A DNA stretch of 20,525 nt, taken from positions 1-20,525 of the IMG/VR virus record IMGVR_UViG_3300038457_000239. The stretch is one strand, 5' to 3'. Below, one piece after another: positions 14,200-20,525 of the stretch. The DNA is from a virus. The translations under genes and the position numbers were made by a program. Every line of letters starts with the position of its first letter. Positions within the stretch are counted from its first letter, which is position 1. Below the pieces are notes generated by a model, which ran no database searches, was not told where the DNA came from, and saw only the letters and a list, made by a program, of their open reading frames with translations.

Positions 14200-14622
14200 A
14201 TGTCTCAGCAGTTTTATTCCGGCGTCGGCGGCACCGCCTCGGTGGGCAGTCCGCCGGTCGAATTGCCCATCACCGAATGGCAGGTCCGCCCCACGGCGCA
14301 GATCACGCGCTTCCGCAACTCCAAGACCGGCCCGTACGACCAGGTCGAAGCCTCCTGGCTCAACGCCACCGTCACCATCACCGTCGAATATGATTTCGAC
14401 AACAATCCCTTCCAGGCCCCCGCGGCGATTCAAATCGGCACGCTGTTGACCAACGTGAAACTCTACCTCCACCAATCCGCCGCCGGCCAACTCGACGGCT
14501 CGGCGTGGAGCTTTCCCACGCTGATGGTCACCGGCACCCCGCAAACGCTTCCGGTCAGCGGCGAGAACATCGTCACCCAATTCACCCGTGTCAGCAGCGG
14601 GCCGTTCACCTATCCGACTTGA
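14200..14622 (+). CDS. Probable tail tube protein
   Basis: This 140-residue protein begins MSQQFYSGVGGTASVGSPPV, then ITEWQVRPTAQITRFRNSKT. A strand pattern follows (ASWLNATVTITVEYDFDNNP, about 50-69), and residues 80-135 hold an outer strand-turn-strand region. A short N-terminal strand, a W-containing segment, a beta-barrel core and the length all fit small phage tail tube or tube-like proteins that polymerise as hexameric rings. It follows the neck-type genes, the expected place. Without a tape measure gene nearby the call is moderate. Another beta-barrel virion protein is the alternative. The stop lies 8 bases before the next ATG. Confidence 0.55.
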   Translation: MSQQFYSGVGGTASVGSPPVELPITEWQVRPTAQITRFRNSKTGPYDQVEASWLNATVTITVEYDFDNNPFQAPAAIQIGTLLTNVKLYLHQSAAGQLDGSAWSFPTLMVTGTPQTLPVSGENIVTQFTRVSSGPFTYPT

Positions 14623-14630
14623 GAAAACCC

Positions 14631-14906
14631 ATGGAACACAAACCGCATCGAAATTGCTCCGACACTCCGCCCGCCGCGCTCGCGGCGGATGCAACCACCG
14701 CAACGTCAAACACGCCCGCCTCGCGCCGCTCATCTCCGCAAGGCGACTGGCGCGATCGCTCGGACAGCCATTCATCGCCGCGCTCCGCGGGATCGCAATC
14801 CCTCGATCGCGCCGGCGGAGAATTGTCCCAAGCCGCCGAAGCAATCCTGACCGCGGCGCAAAAACTTTCCAGCGGCCCGGAACTGTTTGTCCTGCGCGAT
14901 GTATAG
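14631..14906 (+). CDS. Small unknown protein after the tail tube candidate
   Basis: This 91-residue frame starts at an ATG 8 bases after the tail tube stop and ends 36 bases before the next gene. The first two thirds are polar and low in complexity (Thr, Ser, Ala, Arg, Asp). The last third is a clear amphipathic helix plus strand (LSQAAEAILTAAQKLSSGPE, then LFVLRDV). Tail assembly chaperones sit here in many phages, but it lacks their usual size and there is no visible frameshift site. The close packing of genes is the main reason to accept it. Confidence 0.48.
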   Translation: MEHKPHRNCSDTPPAALAADATTATSNTPASRRSSPQGDWRDRSDSHSSPRSAGSQSLDRAGGELSQAAEAILTAAQKLSSGPELFVLRDV

Positions 14907-14942
14907 CGCATTTTCTTCACTCACGCCGAAAGCGAGCCATTC

Positions 14943-15833
14943 ATGCCCCTGGATTCAACCACCGCCATCACCATCGCCGGCGTGCAATGCTGGGACGCCG
15001 GCACGGAGGAGGATTTCACCCGCATCGGCCGATCCCGCGCCACGCGATCGCTCCTGTGCCTGTGGGACGACCGCGTGCCCCTCATCAACGCCGTCCTCTC
15101 CTCCGCCGCGACCATCGGCACGGCTGCGATCCTCGGCGTGGGCGTCTTCAACCAGCCCTACGCCTACCCCCAGGCCTCCTGGTTGCTTTTAGAACAGGTG
15201 AAATGCAAGGGGATTCCCGGCGAGACCGGCCTGTCCAACGAATCCTTCACCGCCCTCGACGGCTCCTCTGTCTCCCTCGTGGCCTATAAATACGCCGCCG
15301 TCACATTTGTCTACGCCTCCCAGGATTACCCCGCCCAGGATACCGGCAGCCTCTCCCTCGATTTCGGCGTGGAGACCATTTCCGCCCCGCAAAGTGCCGC
15401 AGCCTTTTCATATACTTCCGGCGGCCCGACCGGCGACGACCCCAACGACGTTCCGCCGGAAGACGCGCCGCCCCTGCGCGACACGGTGGTGACGCTGGTG
15501 CGCACGCGCAAGAATCTCACCAGCCTGCCGACGGATTTGATCCTCACCACTGCGCAAGCGCCGGTGAATTCGCTTCCTTTCACGATGGTCAACGCCCCGC
15601 CCATGGCCCCCAGCCAGGCTGCCGCGGGAACCGTGAAATTCGAAGGCGTCTCGACAACCTATCGCACCGTCGCCGGCGGATCCGCCATGTGGGACGCCAG
15701 CTTCCGCTTCGTCTACCGCGCCAGCGGCTGGAACAACGTCTATCGCCCCGACTCCGGCTACGTCCCGATCTACTTTAAGGGAACCACGCAAACGTATTAC
15801 GCCACCAGTGATTTGAATCAACTGTTGGTGTGA
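14943..15833 (+). CDS. Unrecognised virion-type protein, 296 residues
   Basis: This protein has two parts. Residues about 1-155 start PLDSTTAITIAGVQCWDAGT and contain FNQPYAYPQASWLLLEQVKC and strand-rich segments. After a Pro/Asp-rich linker (about 158-180, GDDPNDVPPEDAPPLRD), residues 190-296 form a second beta-rich part ending YIPIYFKGTTQTY-like strands (actual YVPIYFKGTTQTYYATSDLN). There is no signal peptide or enzyme motif. Composition and position point to a tail or surface protein. The two-part layout suggests a base domain plus an exposed domain. I do not recognise the family. A long hairpin element follows the stop within a few bases. Confidence 0.72.
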   Translation: MPLDSTTAITIAGVQCWDAGTEEDFTRIGRSRATRSLLCLWDDRVPLINAVLSSAATIGTAAILGVGVFNQPYAYPQASWLLLEQVKCKGIPGETGLSNESFTALDGSSVSLVAYKYAAVTFVYASQDYPAQDTGSLSLDFGVETISAPQSAAAFSYTSGGPTGDDPNDVPPEDAPPLRDTVVTLVRTRKNLTSLPTDLILTTAQAPVNSLPFTMVNAPPMAPSQAAAGTVKFEGVSTTYRTVAGGSAMWDASFRFVYRASGWNNVYRPDSGYVPIYFKGTTQTYYATSDLNQLLV

Positions 15834-15835
15834 GG

Positions 15836-15944
15836 CCAAAGGACTGAGTGCTGAGGACTAAGGACTGAGATGAAAGAGGAAGCTATGCGATAGCCTCGCA
15901 TTTCCATTCCTCTCAGTCCTTGTCCCTCAGTCCTCAGTCCTTGG
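15836..15944. repeat. Long hairpin element, copy 2
   Basis: The left arm (15836-15880) contains the same AGGACTGAGTGCTGAGGAC (15840-15858) as copy 1. The right arm (15904-15944) is its imperfect reverse complement, with CCAA at the outer end pairing with TTGG. The tip differs from copy 1 and holds GCTAT-GCG-ATAGC (15882-15894). It starts just after the stop of the 296-residue gene. Confidence 0.77.
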
Positions 15945-16008
15945 TCTCCTCCGCCCCCATGGTCTTCTCCCAGGCCTCCATGCGTACCCGCATGGAGAAC
16001 TACCCCCC

Positions 16009-17763
16009 ATGCTCAAACTCCCCCGCGCCACCGATGATCGCATCGCCCTCTCCGGCCAGGTCTGGAACCGCGCCGCCTCCGAGCTGGAGCGCCTCGCCAA
16101 CGTCCAGGTCTCGCCCCCGCTGGAATTGACCGACGGCCCCGCCGGCCGGCGGCTCAGCGTGCGCATTCGTCCGGATCGGCTGTATTGGGGTGTCATCCAA
16201 TGCACGGGCCCTGCCGGTACCGAGTCGGATTACTCCGACAACCGCTACTGGGTCGCCCTCGCCTTTGTCTCCAATGACCAGACCGACGCCGCCACCGCGC
16301 CGGTTACGGTCACGCCCTATGCGAGCGGCGATCCGCGCCGCAAGGTCGTCACCGCCACCAACTTTTTCGAGAGTAACGACCTCACCCATTCCGTGCGCCC
16401 GCAAACCATCGTCCGCCTCTGGGCGGAGTTTGACCGCGGCTCACCCGCGCAGCTTCGCTGGACGATGATCGTCGCCGATGAGGGCACGGAAAAATCCGCG
16501 CCGTGCACCGCCGGCTCCGGCTCGTCATCCTCTTCCTCCAGCTCCAACAGCGCCTCCAGCGCCAGCGGCTCAAGCCTGTCGTCGGGTTCCGCTTCGATCT
16601 GCCCGCCCGGATTTAACGGCACGCTTTACATGGGCGGCGCCATCAGCCGCGCCGGGGACGACATCATCCAATTGGTGGTCGGCCTCCAGTTCTGCAACGG
16701 CGCGCAAGTCCAGGTCGAAGCCCCCGGTTACGTCTCGGCATCCCTCTGCCCGCCGCCCAATTGCGATGTCAGCTCCGGCTCGGGCGCATTGAGCGCCGGC
16801 TCCAGCGGCTCAAGCGAAAGCTCCAGCGGCAGCGGATCATCCACGGGGTCCAGCAATTCCAGCGGCTCGGGCAGCGGCGATTCCGATGACGGCTCGGGCG
16901 GCTCAACCGGTTCTTCCTCCAGCAGCGCCTCCTGTCTCGACGCCGACAGCACACTCTGCCGCGGAACCTGCGACGACGCCGATCTCCCCCTGTGCGTCAC
17001 CGTCATGACCGGCTTGCTGGTCGCCTGCCAATCGTCGTGCGCGCCCATCCCGCCGACGATGTCACTCTCCGTCGTCGGCCGCTGCGAGGACGGCGGCGCG
17101 CCCCTGTTCTATGGCGAGGATACCACCACCTCCCTTGCCGCCCTGATTGTGTGGGACCCCGACAACGGCTGCTATGTCCTCTCCATCGGCGGATCCGCCG
17201 GCGCTGAAGCGCCCTGCCAGATCGTCACCTGGAAGGGATACTGTTCCACCGTCACCGGAACCTACACGCGCCTCTGCGGCGCTGATGGCGGCTGCGACGC
17301 CAACGCCGGAGTCCCCTATCTCAGCGTCAACGTCTGCGGCACATCCGGCTCGAGTTCGAGTTCAACCTCCAACTCGTCGGGCTCCTCAAGTTCCGGCTCC
17401 TCCAGCAGCCCGTGCGATTGCGGCGTCGGCGATTGCCCCGCCACGATCACCGTCCACACCTCGGGCATCAAGGATTGCACCGGCGTTTTCACCATGACCG
17501 ACTACACCCTCACCTTGAGCGGAACCTGCGACGACGGCACGGCCCTCTACCTCGGCGGCGACAGCAACTTCTCCGTGGGCCTCTCCTTCGAGGGCGCCGG
17601 CCCCACCTGCTGGCTGCTCACCATTTCCGGCGCCGAGGGCAGTTCCGCCGCCATGACCCTCGACGCCAGCCTCGAATGCGGCAATGGTCCCGCCGGCACG
17701 TACAACGTCTACGAGGCCGAATGCTCCGGCCTGCCCTCCACGATCCTGGTCACCGTCCCGTGA
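16009..17763 (+). CDS. Ser-Gly-linked, Cys-rich modular surface protein
   Basis: This 584-residue protein has an N-terminal domain (1-165) with one Cys (VIQCTGP) and strand-rich segments (RYWVALAFVSNDQTDAATAP). Three Ser-Gly linkers lie at about 168-196, 255-308 and 447-467. They separate three small domains that hold 26 of the 27 Cys residues. The last two domains look related: each has a C-[ED]-DG segment, then a strand that ends in C-Y/W-x-L-[ST]-I-[SG]-G, then a TGTY or AGTY motif. No signal peptide or membrane segment is visible, so export as part of a virion (fibre or appendage) is the likely route. GGAGA (15994-15998) precedes the ATG by 10 bases. The stop overlaps the start of the oxidase-glycosyltransferase gene (GTGA), suggesting that this protein is its substrate. 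Confidence 0.75.
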   Translation: MLKLPRATDDRIALSGQVWNRAASELERLANVQVSPPLELTDGPAGRRLSVRIRPDRLYWGVIQCTGPAGTESDYSDNRYWVALAFVSNDQTDAATAPVTVTPYASGDPRRKVVTATNFFESNDLTHSVRPQTIVRLWAEFDRGSPAQLRWTMIVADEGTEKSAPCTAGSGSSSSSSSSNSASSASGSSLSSGSASICPPGFNGTLYMGGAISRAGDDIIQLVVGLQFCNGAQVQVEAPGYVSASLCPPPNCDVSSGSGALSAGSSGSSESSSGSGSSTGSSNSSGSGSGDSDDGSGGSTGSSSSSASCLDADSTLCRGTCDDADLPLCVTVMTGLLVACQSSCAPIPPTMSLSVVGRCEDGGAPLFYGEDTTTSLAALIVWDPDNGCYVLSIGGSAGAEAPCQIVTWKGYCSTVTGTYTRLCGADGGCDANAGVPYLSVNVCGTSGSSSSSTSNSSGSSSSGSSSSPCDCGVGDCPATITVHTSGIKDCTGVFTMTDYTLTLSGTCDDGTALYLGGDSNFSVGLSFEGAGPTCWLLTISGAEGSSAAMTLDASLECGNGPAGTYNVYEAECSGLPSTILVTVP

Positions 17764-19238
17764 GTATTTCCCTCCCCATTACCTGCCGGCATTGGAGCCC
17801 AGCCGGCCCTCACACCGGCCGGTGCGATCTCCGTCCCGTCACGCGCGGCGGCCCGCGCCCGCTCCGCGCCTGGTGCTCGCGCCTTTGTCCCGAGCACTCA
17901 CCGGCCAGAATCGAGCGCGCAAAGCCACCCGCGGCGCAAAGGCCGGCCTCAGTTTCCATCACCGACCCGCGCTCCCGCCGCGGTCCCGAGCAATGGGGCG
18001 AACTCCATCGCTGGGCGCTCTCCTGCGAGGTCGCCAGCGCGCCAAATTGGCTTGGCCAATTCGCCCTGCGCATTCCCTGCGGCGATTGCCGCCGCCATTG
18101 GCTGGAACTGGTGCGCGAAATCCCCCCGTTGTTTTCCACGTGCGACCAAGCCTTCGCCTGGAGCGTCACCCTGCACAATCGCATCAACGCCCAGCTCTCC
18201 AAGCCTAATGTCTCGCTCGCCGAAGCGCGCCAGCGCTGGACCGCGCAAGTCGCCAATTACTTCGACGCCGTCTGGTGCATTAACCTCGACCGCGATCAAG
18301 ACCGCTGGCAAACCTTCCAGCAAACCCTCGCCGCGTGCGGCTGGCCCTTCGGCCCCGTCACGCGCATCTCCGCCATTCACGGCGACACCGTCGGCATCCC
18401 CGATCATTTCCACCAGGGCGGCGGCGCCTGGGGCTGCCTCCAATCTCACCGGCACGTCCTTGAACAAAGCCTGATGGCCGGCCACGAGCGCATTCTGATT
18501 ATGGAAGACGACGTCGATCTTCGCCCCGACTTCGGCGAGCGAGCCCGCGCCTTCCTCTCCAACCTCGGCGAAGAACCGTGGGACTGCCTCATGTTCGGCG
18601 GCCAGCACATGGCGCCCCCCAAACCTTTCAAGCCCGGCGTCGTGCGCGCCGCCAACATTCAGCGCACGCATTGCTTCGCCCTCAGCCGCACCTTCATGCG
18701 CGAGTTGTATCGCCACTGGTCCTCCCCGCTCGATCAGCATTGCGATTGGGCGCTGGGCCCCTTCGCCGCGCGCTGGAAAACCTACGCCCCAGAGCGCTTC
18801 GTCGCCGGCCAGCGCGGCGGCCATTCCTGGATCACCGGCGCCGACAAACCGCCGGAATGGTGGAACCCCCCGCCCCCCGACGCCCCCGTCGTCTTTCTCC
18901 GCTGCCCCCGCGAAGTCCTGGAATCCTGCCGCGATCTCTACCACGCCGGCAATCGCCGCAACGCCGAGGGCATCTGCGTCGGCCTGGCCGATGTATTCAA
19001 TCCAGGAAAAAACGCCACCAGAGATCGCAAAATCGCCGCGCTGAAGGATTGGATATCCATGATCCAATGGGAAGTCGCCAGCCGCGGCGATGGATCAGTC
19101 TGCACGATTTGGCATCCGCAGGCGGAGAGCGAGATTGTTAAAGCGGCGACGGGAAATGTGCTGATTGAGATTGACGCGACAACGCAACAACAAGCCCGTG
19201 AGCGGCATATCGGCGCGCAGGGCAACCCAAGGGACTGA
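17760..19238 (+). CDS. Erv/ALR-like thiol oxidase fused to GT25 glycosyltransferase
   Basis: This 492-residue protein starts at a GTG overlapping the previous stop. The N-terminus has a Cys/His cluster (C9, H18, C22, C39, C43). Residues about 76-160 match the Erv1/ALR pattern: WGELHRWALS (79-88), the redox motif IPCGDCRRHW (C107, C110) and FAWSVTLHNRINAQLSKP (132-149), whose HN-x-x-N-x-L-x-KP resembles the FAD-binding helix. Residues about 165-345 are a family 25 glycosyltransferase: WCINLDRDQDRW (172-183), AIHGD, GCLQSHRHVL (226-234 region) and ILIMEDDVDL (245-254) with the metal-binding EDD at 249-251. A C-terminal region of unknown fold follows. No membrane segment is seen. Disulfide formation plus sugar transfer on the upstream Cys/Ser-rich protein is the inferred job. 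Confidence 0.8.
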   Translation: MSISLPITCRHWSPAGPHTGRCDLRPVTRGGPRPLRAWCSRLCPEHSPARIERAKPPAAQRPASVSITDPRSRRGPEQWGELHRWALSCEVASAPNWLGQFALRIPCGDCRRHWLELVREIPPLFSTCDQAFAWSVTLHNRINAQLSKPNVSLAEARQRWTAQVANYFDAVWCINLDRDQDRWQTFQQTLAACGWPFGPVTRISAIHGDTVGIPDHFHQGGGAWGCLQSHRHVLEQSLMAGHERILIMEDDVDLRPDFGERARAFLSNLGEEPWDCLMFGGQHMAPPKPFKPGVVRAANIQRTHCFALSRTFMRELYRHWSSPLDQHCDWALGPFAARWKTYAPERFVAGQRGGHSWITGADKPPEWWNPPPPDAPVVFLRCPREVLESCRDLYHAGNRRNAEGICVGLADVFNPGKNATRDRKIAALKDWISMIQWEVASRGDGSVCTIWHPQAESEIVKAATGNVLIEIDATTQQQARERHIGAQGNPRD

Positions 19239-19274
19239 GCCTGACAACTCCGCGTATTGCGCGCTAAGCCTTCG

Positions 19275-20525
19275 CTATGGCTTGAAGTCCGGCTCGTTTC
19301 CCACGGGCGGCTGGAACACCGGCGCCGGCCGCGGCGGCGGGGGCTTGGGCGCCTGCGCCTGTGCCGGTCTCGCGCCTGGCGCTGCGGGCTGCGCCGGCTG
19401 GGCCGCCGCCTGGGCAGGCGTGCCCGGCTGCACCACCGTCAGTTCGTGCTGAAACTTCTTGTAGTCGTCGCTCGTCGTATCCAGTTGCGTGTCGCGCCGC
19501 TCGGACTTGCCGCTTGCGTCGGCAACCACCAGCGCCGTTCGCGATTCCGATCCCGGCCGCGTGTTCTTCACGTCCAGCAGCGTCCACTGCGTGGTGAAGT
19601 TGCCGCCGGTTCCCTCATCAGCGCCGATCTCGTCGCCGGGAGCGGGGCTGTAATCCTTGTTGAGCCACTGCCCGTCGTGCCAGGTATACACCGTGACCGC
19701 CACCTGCTCGGAGTCGCGCGCCCGCCCGCCGGGCTGCTTGGTCGAGCACCAGAATCGCGTGCGGGGCGAGACAGTGATCGTATCGCTCCAGGCACTGTCC
19801 GGGCTGTCCAAACCAAACTGATCGGAAATCTCCGGCGTCGCCGCGTGATTCGGCTGATCGTACACGGGGTTATACAGCGTGTAACGCAGCTTGTAATGGT
19901 ACGACTTGCCCGCCTGGGCGGTCATGTCAATCAGATAAATTTCAAGATCGCCGCCGGGGGCCAGCGTCGCCGGGCTGGATGGAGTCGCCGGCAACAGTTG
20001 CAGTTTGGGCAGCGCGGGAACCGCCGCCGCCGACCCGGGCGTCGTCGCAGACGGTGTCGCGCCGCCCGCGGCAGGGGCCGCAGGAGTCGCCGAAGGTGTG
20101 CCAAACAAATCGCCACCTCCCGCCGGCGGGGCCGTCGCTACGCCGGCCGCTTGCAGAGGGGCAACAGGATTAAACGCGCCGCCTGCCGCCGCGCCAGATG
20201 ACGAGCCGGGGGCCGCCGCCGCGCCCGCCGCCGGCGCTTCCGCCGCCGCCGTTGCGGCCGCGGCCTGTGCGGCTCGATAGGCGACCCACGAGTCCAGCGG
20301 CTGCCACTGCAAATCGCCTCGATCCCTCAGTGCCACGTCCGGAAATACCGGATTGGCGATTTCCGGCTGGGCCGTCCCCATCCAAATCTTGTATTGCGCC
20401 AACTGCTGGCGAAGTTGCCCCGATGCCGGCGGCGGATACGCCACGGGCGGGGTCGGGAAATTCGTCGGCGGCCCCACAACCACATCCGGTCCCCACGTGC
20501 CGTCGGGGTTCTGCTCCTGGCGGAC
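19275..20525 (-). CDS. Ala/Pro-rich protein, probably host, N-terminus cut off
   Basis: The frame runs leftward from the window edge to a stop at 19277-19275 and shows 416 residues. It stays open beyond the GTG at 20483, so the true start lies outside. Visible order: a Pro-rich N-terminal part, a polar segment (LRQQLAQYKIWMGTAQPEIA), and an Ala-rich low-complexity stretch of about 115 residues. A compact beta-rich domain follows (LEIYLIDMTAQAGKSYHYKL, WSDTITVSPRTRFWCST, VAVTVYTWHDGQWLNKDYSP), then a Pro/Ala-rich tail. Strand-rich domains of this kind with long Ala/Pro spacers occur in planctomycete envelope or assembly proteins, but I cannot name a function. It converges on the phage genes with only 36 bases between stops, so it probably marks the right edge of the phage DNA. 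Confidence 0.72.
   Translation of the reverse strand, partial: VRQEQNPDGTWGPDVVVGPPTNFPTPPVAYPPPASGQLRQQLAQYKIWMGTAQPEIANPVFPDVALRDRGDLQWQPLDSWVAYRAAQAAAATAAAEAPAAGAAAAPGSSSGAAAGGAFNPVAPLQAAGVATAPPAGGGDLFGTPSATPAAPAAGGATPSATTPGSAAAVPALPKLQLLPATPSSPATLAPGGDLEIYLIDMTAQAGKSYHYKLRYTLYNPVYDQPNHAATPEISDQFGLDSPDSAWSDTITVSPRTRFWCSTKQPGGRARDSEQVAVTVYTWHDGQWLNKDYSPAPGDEIGADEGTGGNFTTQWTLLDVKNTRPGSESRTALVVADASGKSERRDTQLDTTSDDYKKFQHELTVVQPGTPAQAAAQPAQPAAPGARPAQAQAPKPPPPRPAPVFQPPVGNEPDFKP

Noticed and set aside
14600-14660. Possible programmed frameshift joining the tail tube to a tail chaperone
   Set aside because: No slippery heptamer is visible and the next frame has its own ATG after the stop.
16500-17411. 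Serine-rich repeats considered as a tandem DNA repeat or CRISPR-like array
   Set aside because: The DNA units vary in length and codon choice and lie in one open frame; they are protein linkers without regular spacers.
17949-19067. Long antisense frame (372 codons) opposite the oxidase-glycosyltransferase gene
   Set aside because: Its Ala/Gly/Asp/Glu-rich translation is the usual mirror of a GC-rich gene, and the sense strand has clear catalytic motifs.

Overview
The window reads as a GC-rich phage or prophage late region, transcribed almost entirely left to right. It is cut at the left edge inside a virion-type gene and ends at the right against a convergent gene that looks like host DNA. 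The dense C/G wobble usage, the Ser-Gly linker protein and the Ala/Pro-rich right-hand protein suggest a planctomycete or a relative as host. That assignment is a judgement of style; no marker gene in the window proves it.

Layout. (1) 1-846: the end of a structural-type protein and a Mu gp36-like (DUF1320) head-tail protein. (2) 859-2732: a ParB/Srx-domain protein translationally coupled (ATGA) to an ABC ATPase fused to a GNAT-like acyltransferase, a candidate DNA-modification or DNA-handling pair. (3) 2733-4182: a less GC-rich insert with its own promoter-like sequence, an SDH-family (ClpP/SppA-like) serine protease and a small unknown protein. (4) 4343-4858: a terminase small subunit-like gene with normal phage composition. 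(5) 4860-7075: a second insert holding a phospholipase D-type nuclease with a C-terminal HhH-like region, a probable opposite-strand small gene, and a repeat-rich gap. (6) 7076-13059: the packaging and head module, in the order large terminase, portal, Mu gpI-like protease/scaffold with an internal scaffold start, probable decoration protein, lambda-E-like major capsid protein. A strong terminator hairpin follows the capsid gene. (7) 13142-15833: neck and tail-type proteins, including one whose best start codon is ATA and a probable tail tube. (8) 16009-19238: a 584-residue Ser-Gly/Cys-rich protein overlapping (GTGA) a fusion of an Erv/ALR-like thiol oxidase and a GT25 glycosyltransferase. (9) 19275-20525: an opposite-strand Ala/Pro-rich protein, probably host.

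How it fits together. TerS, TerL, portal, protease/scaffold, decoration and capsid proteins form a complete head-building set. The two inserts interrupt it without breaking it, so they look like accessory cargo (morons). The two most notable systems are the ParB plus ABC-GNAT pair and the last gene pair. In the latter, a protein rich in potential disulfides and glycosylatable serines is coupled to one enzyme that carries both an oxidase-like and a glycosyltransferase domain. No integrase, lysis gene or tape measure is visible. With the gp36-like gene left of the terminase, this suggests that the remaining tail and lysis genes lie left of the window.

Non-coding structure includes two copies of a long hairpin element with conserved arms and variable tips (after 11795 and after 15833), a REP-like palindrome inside the ABC-GNAT reading frame, and a perfect 16-bp palindrome before the large terminase gene.
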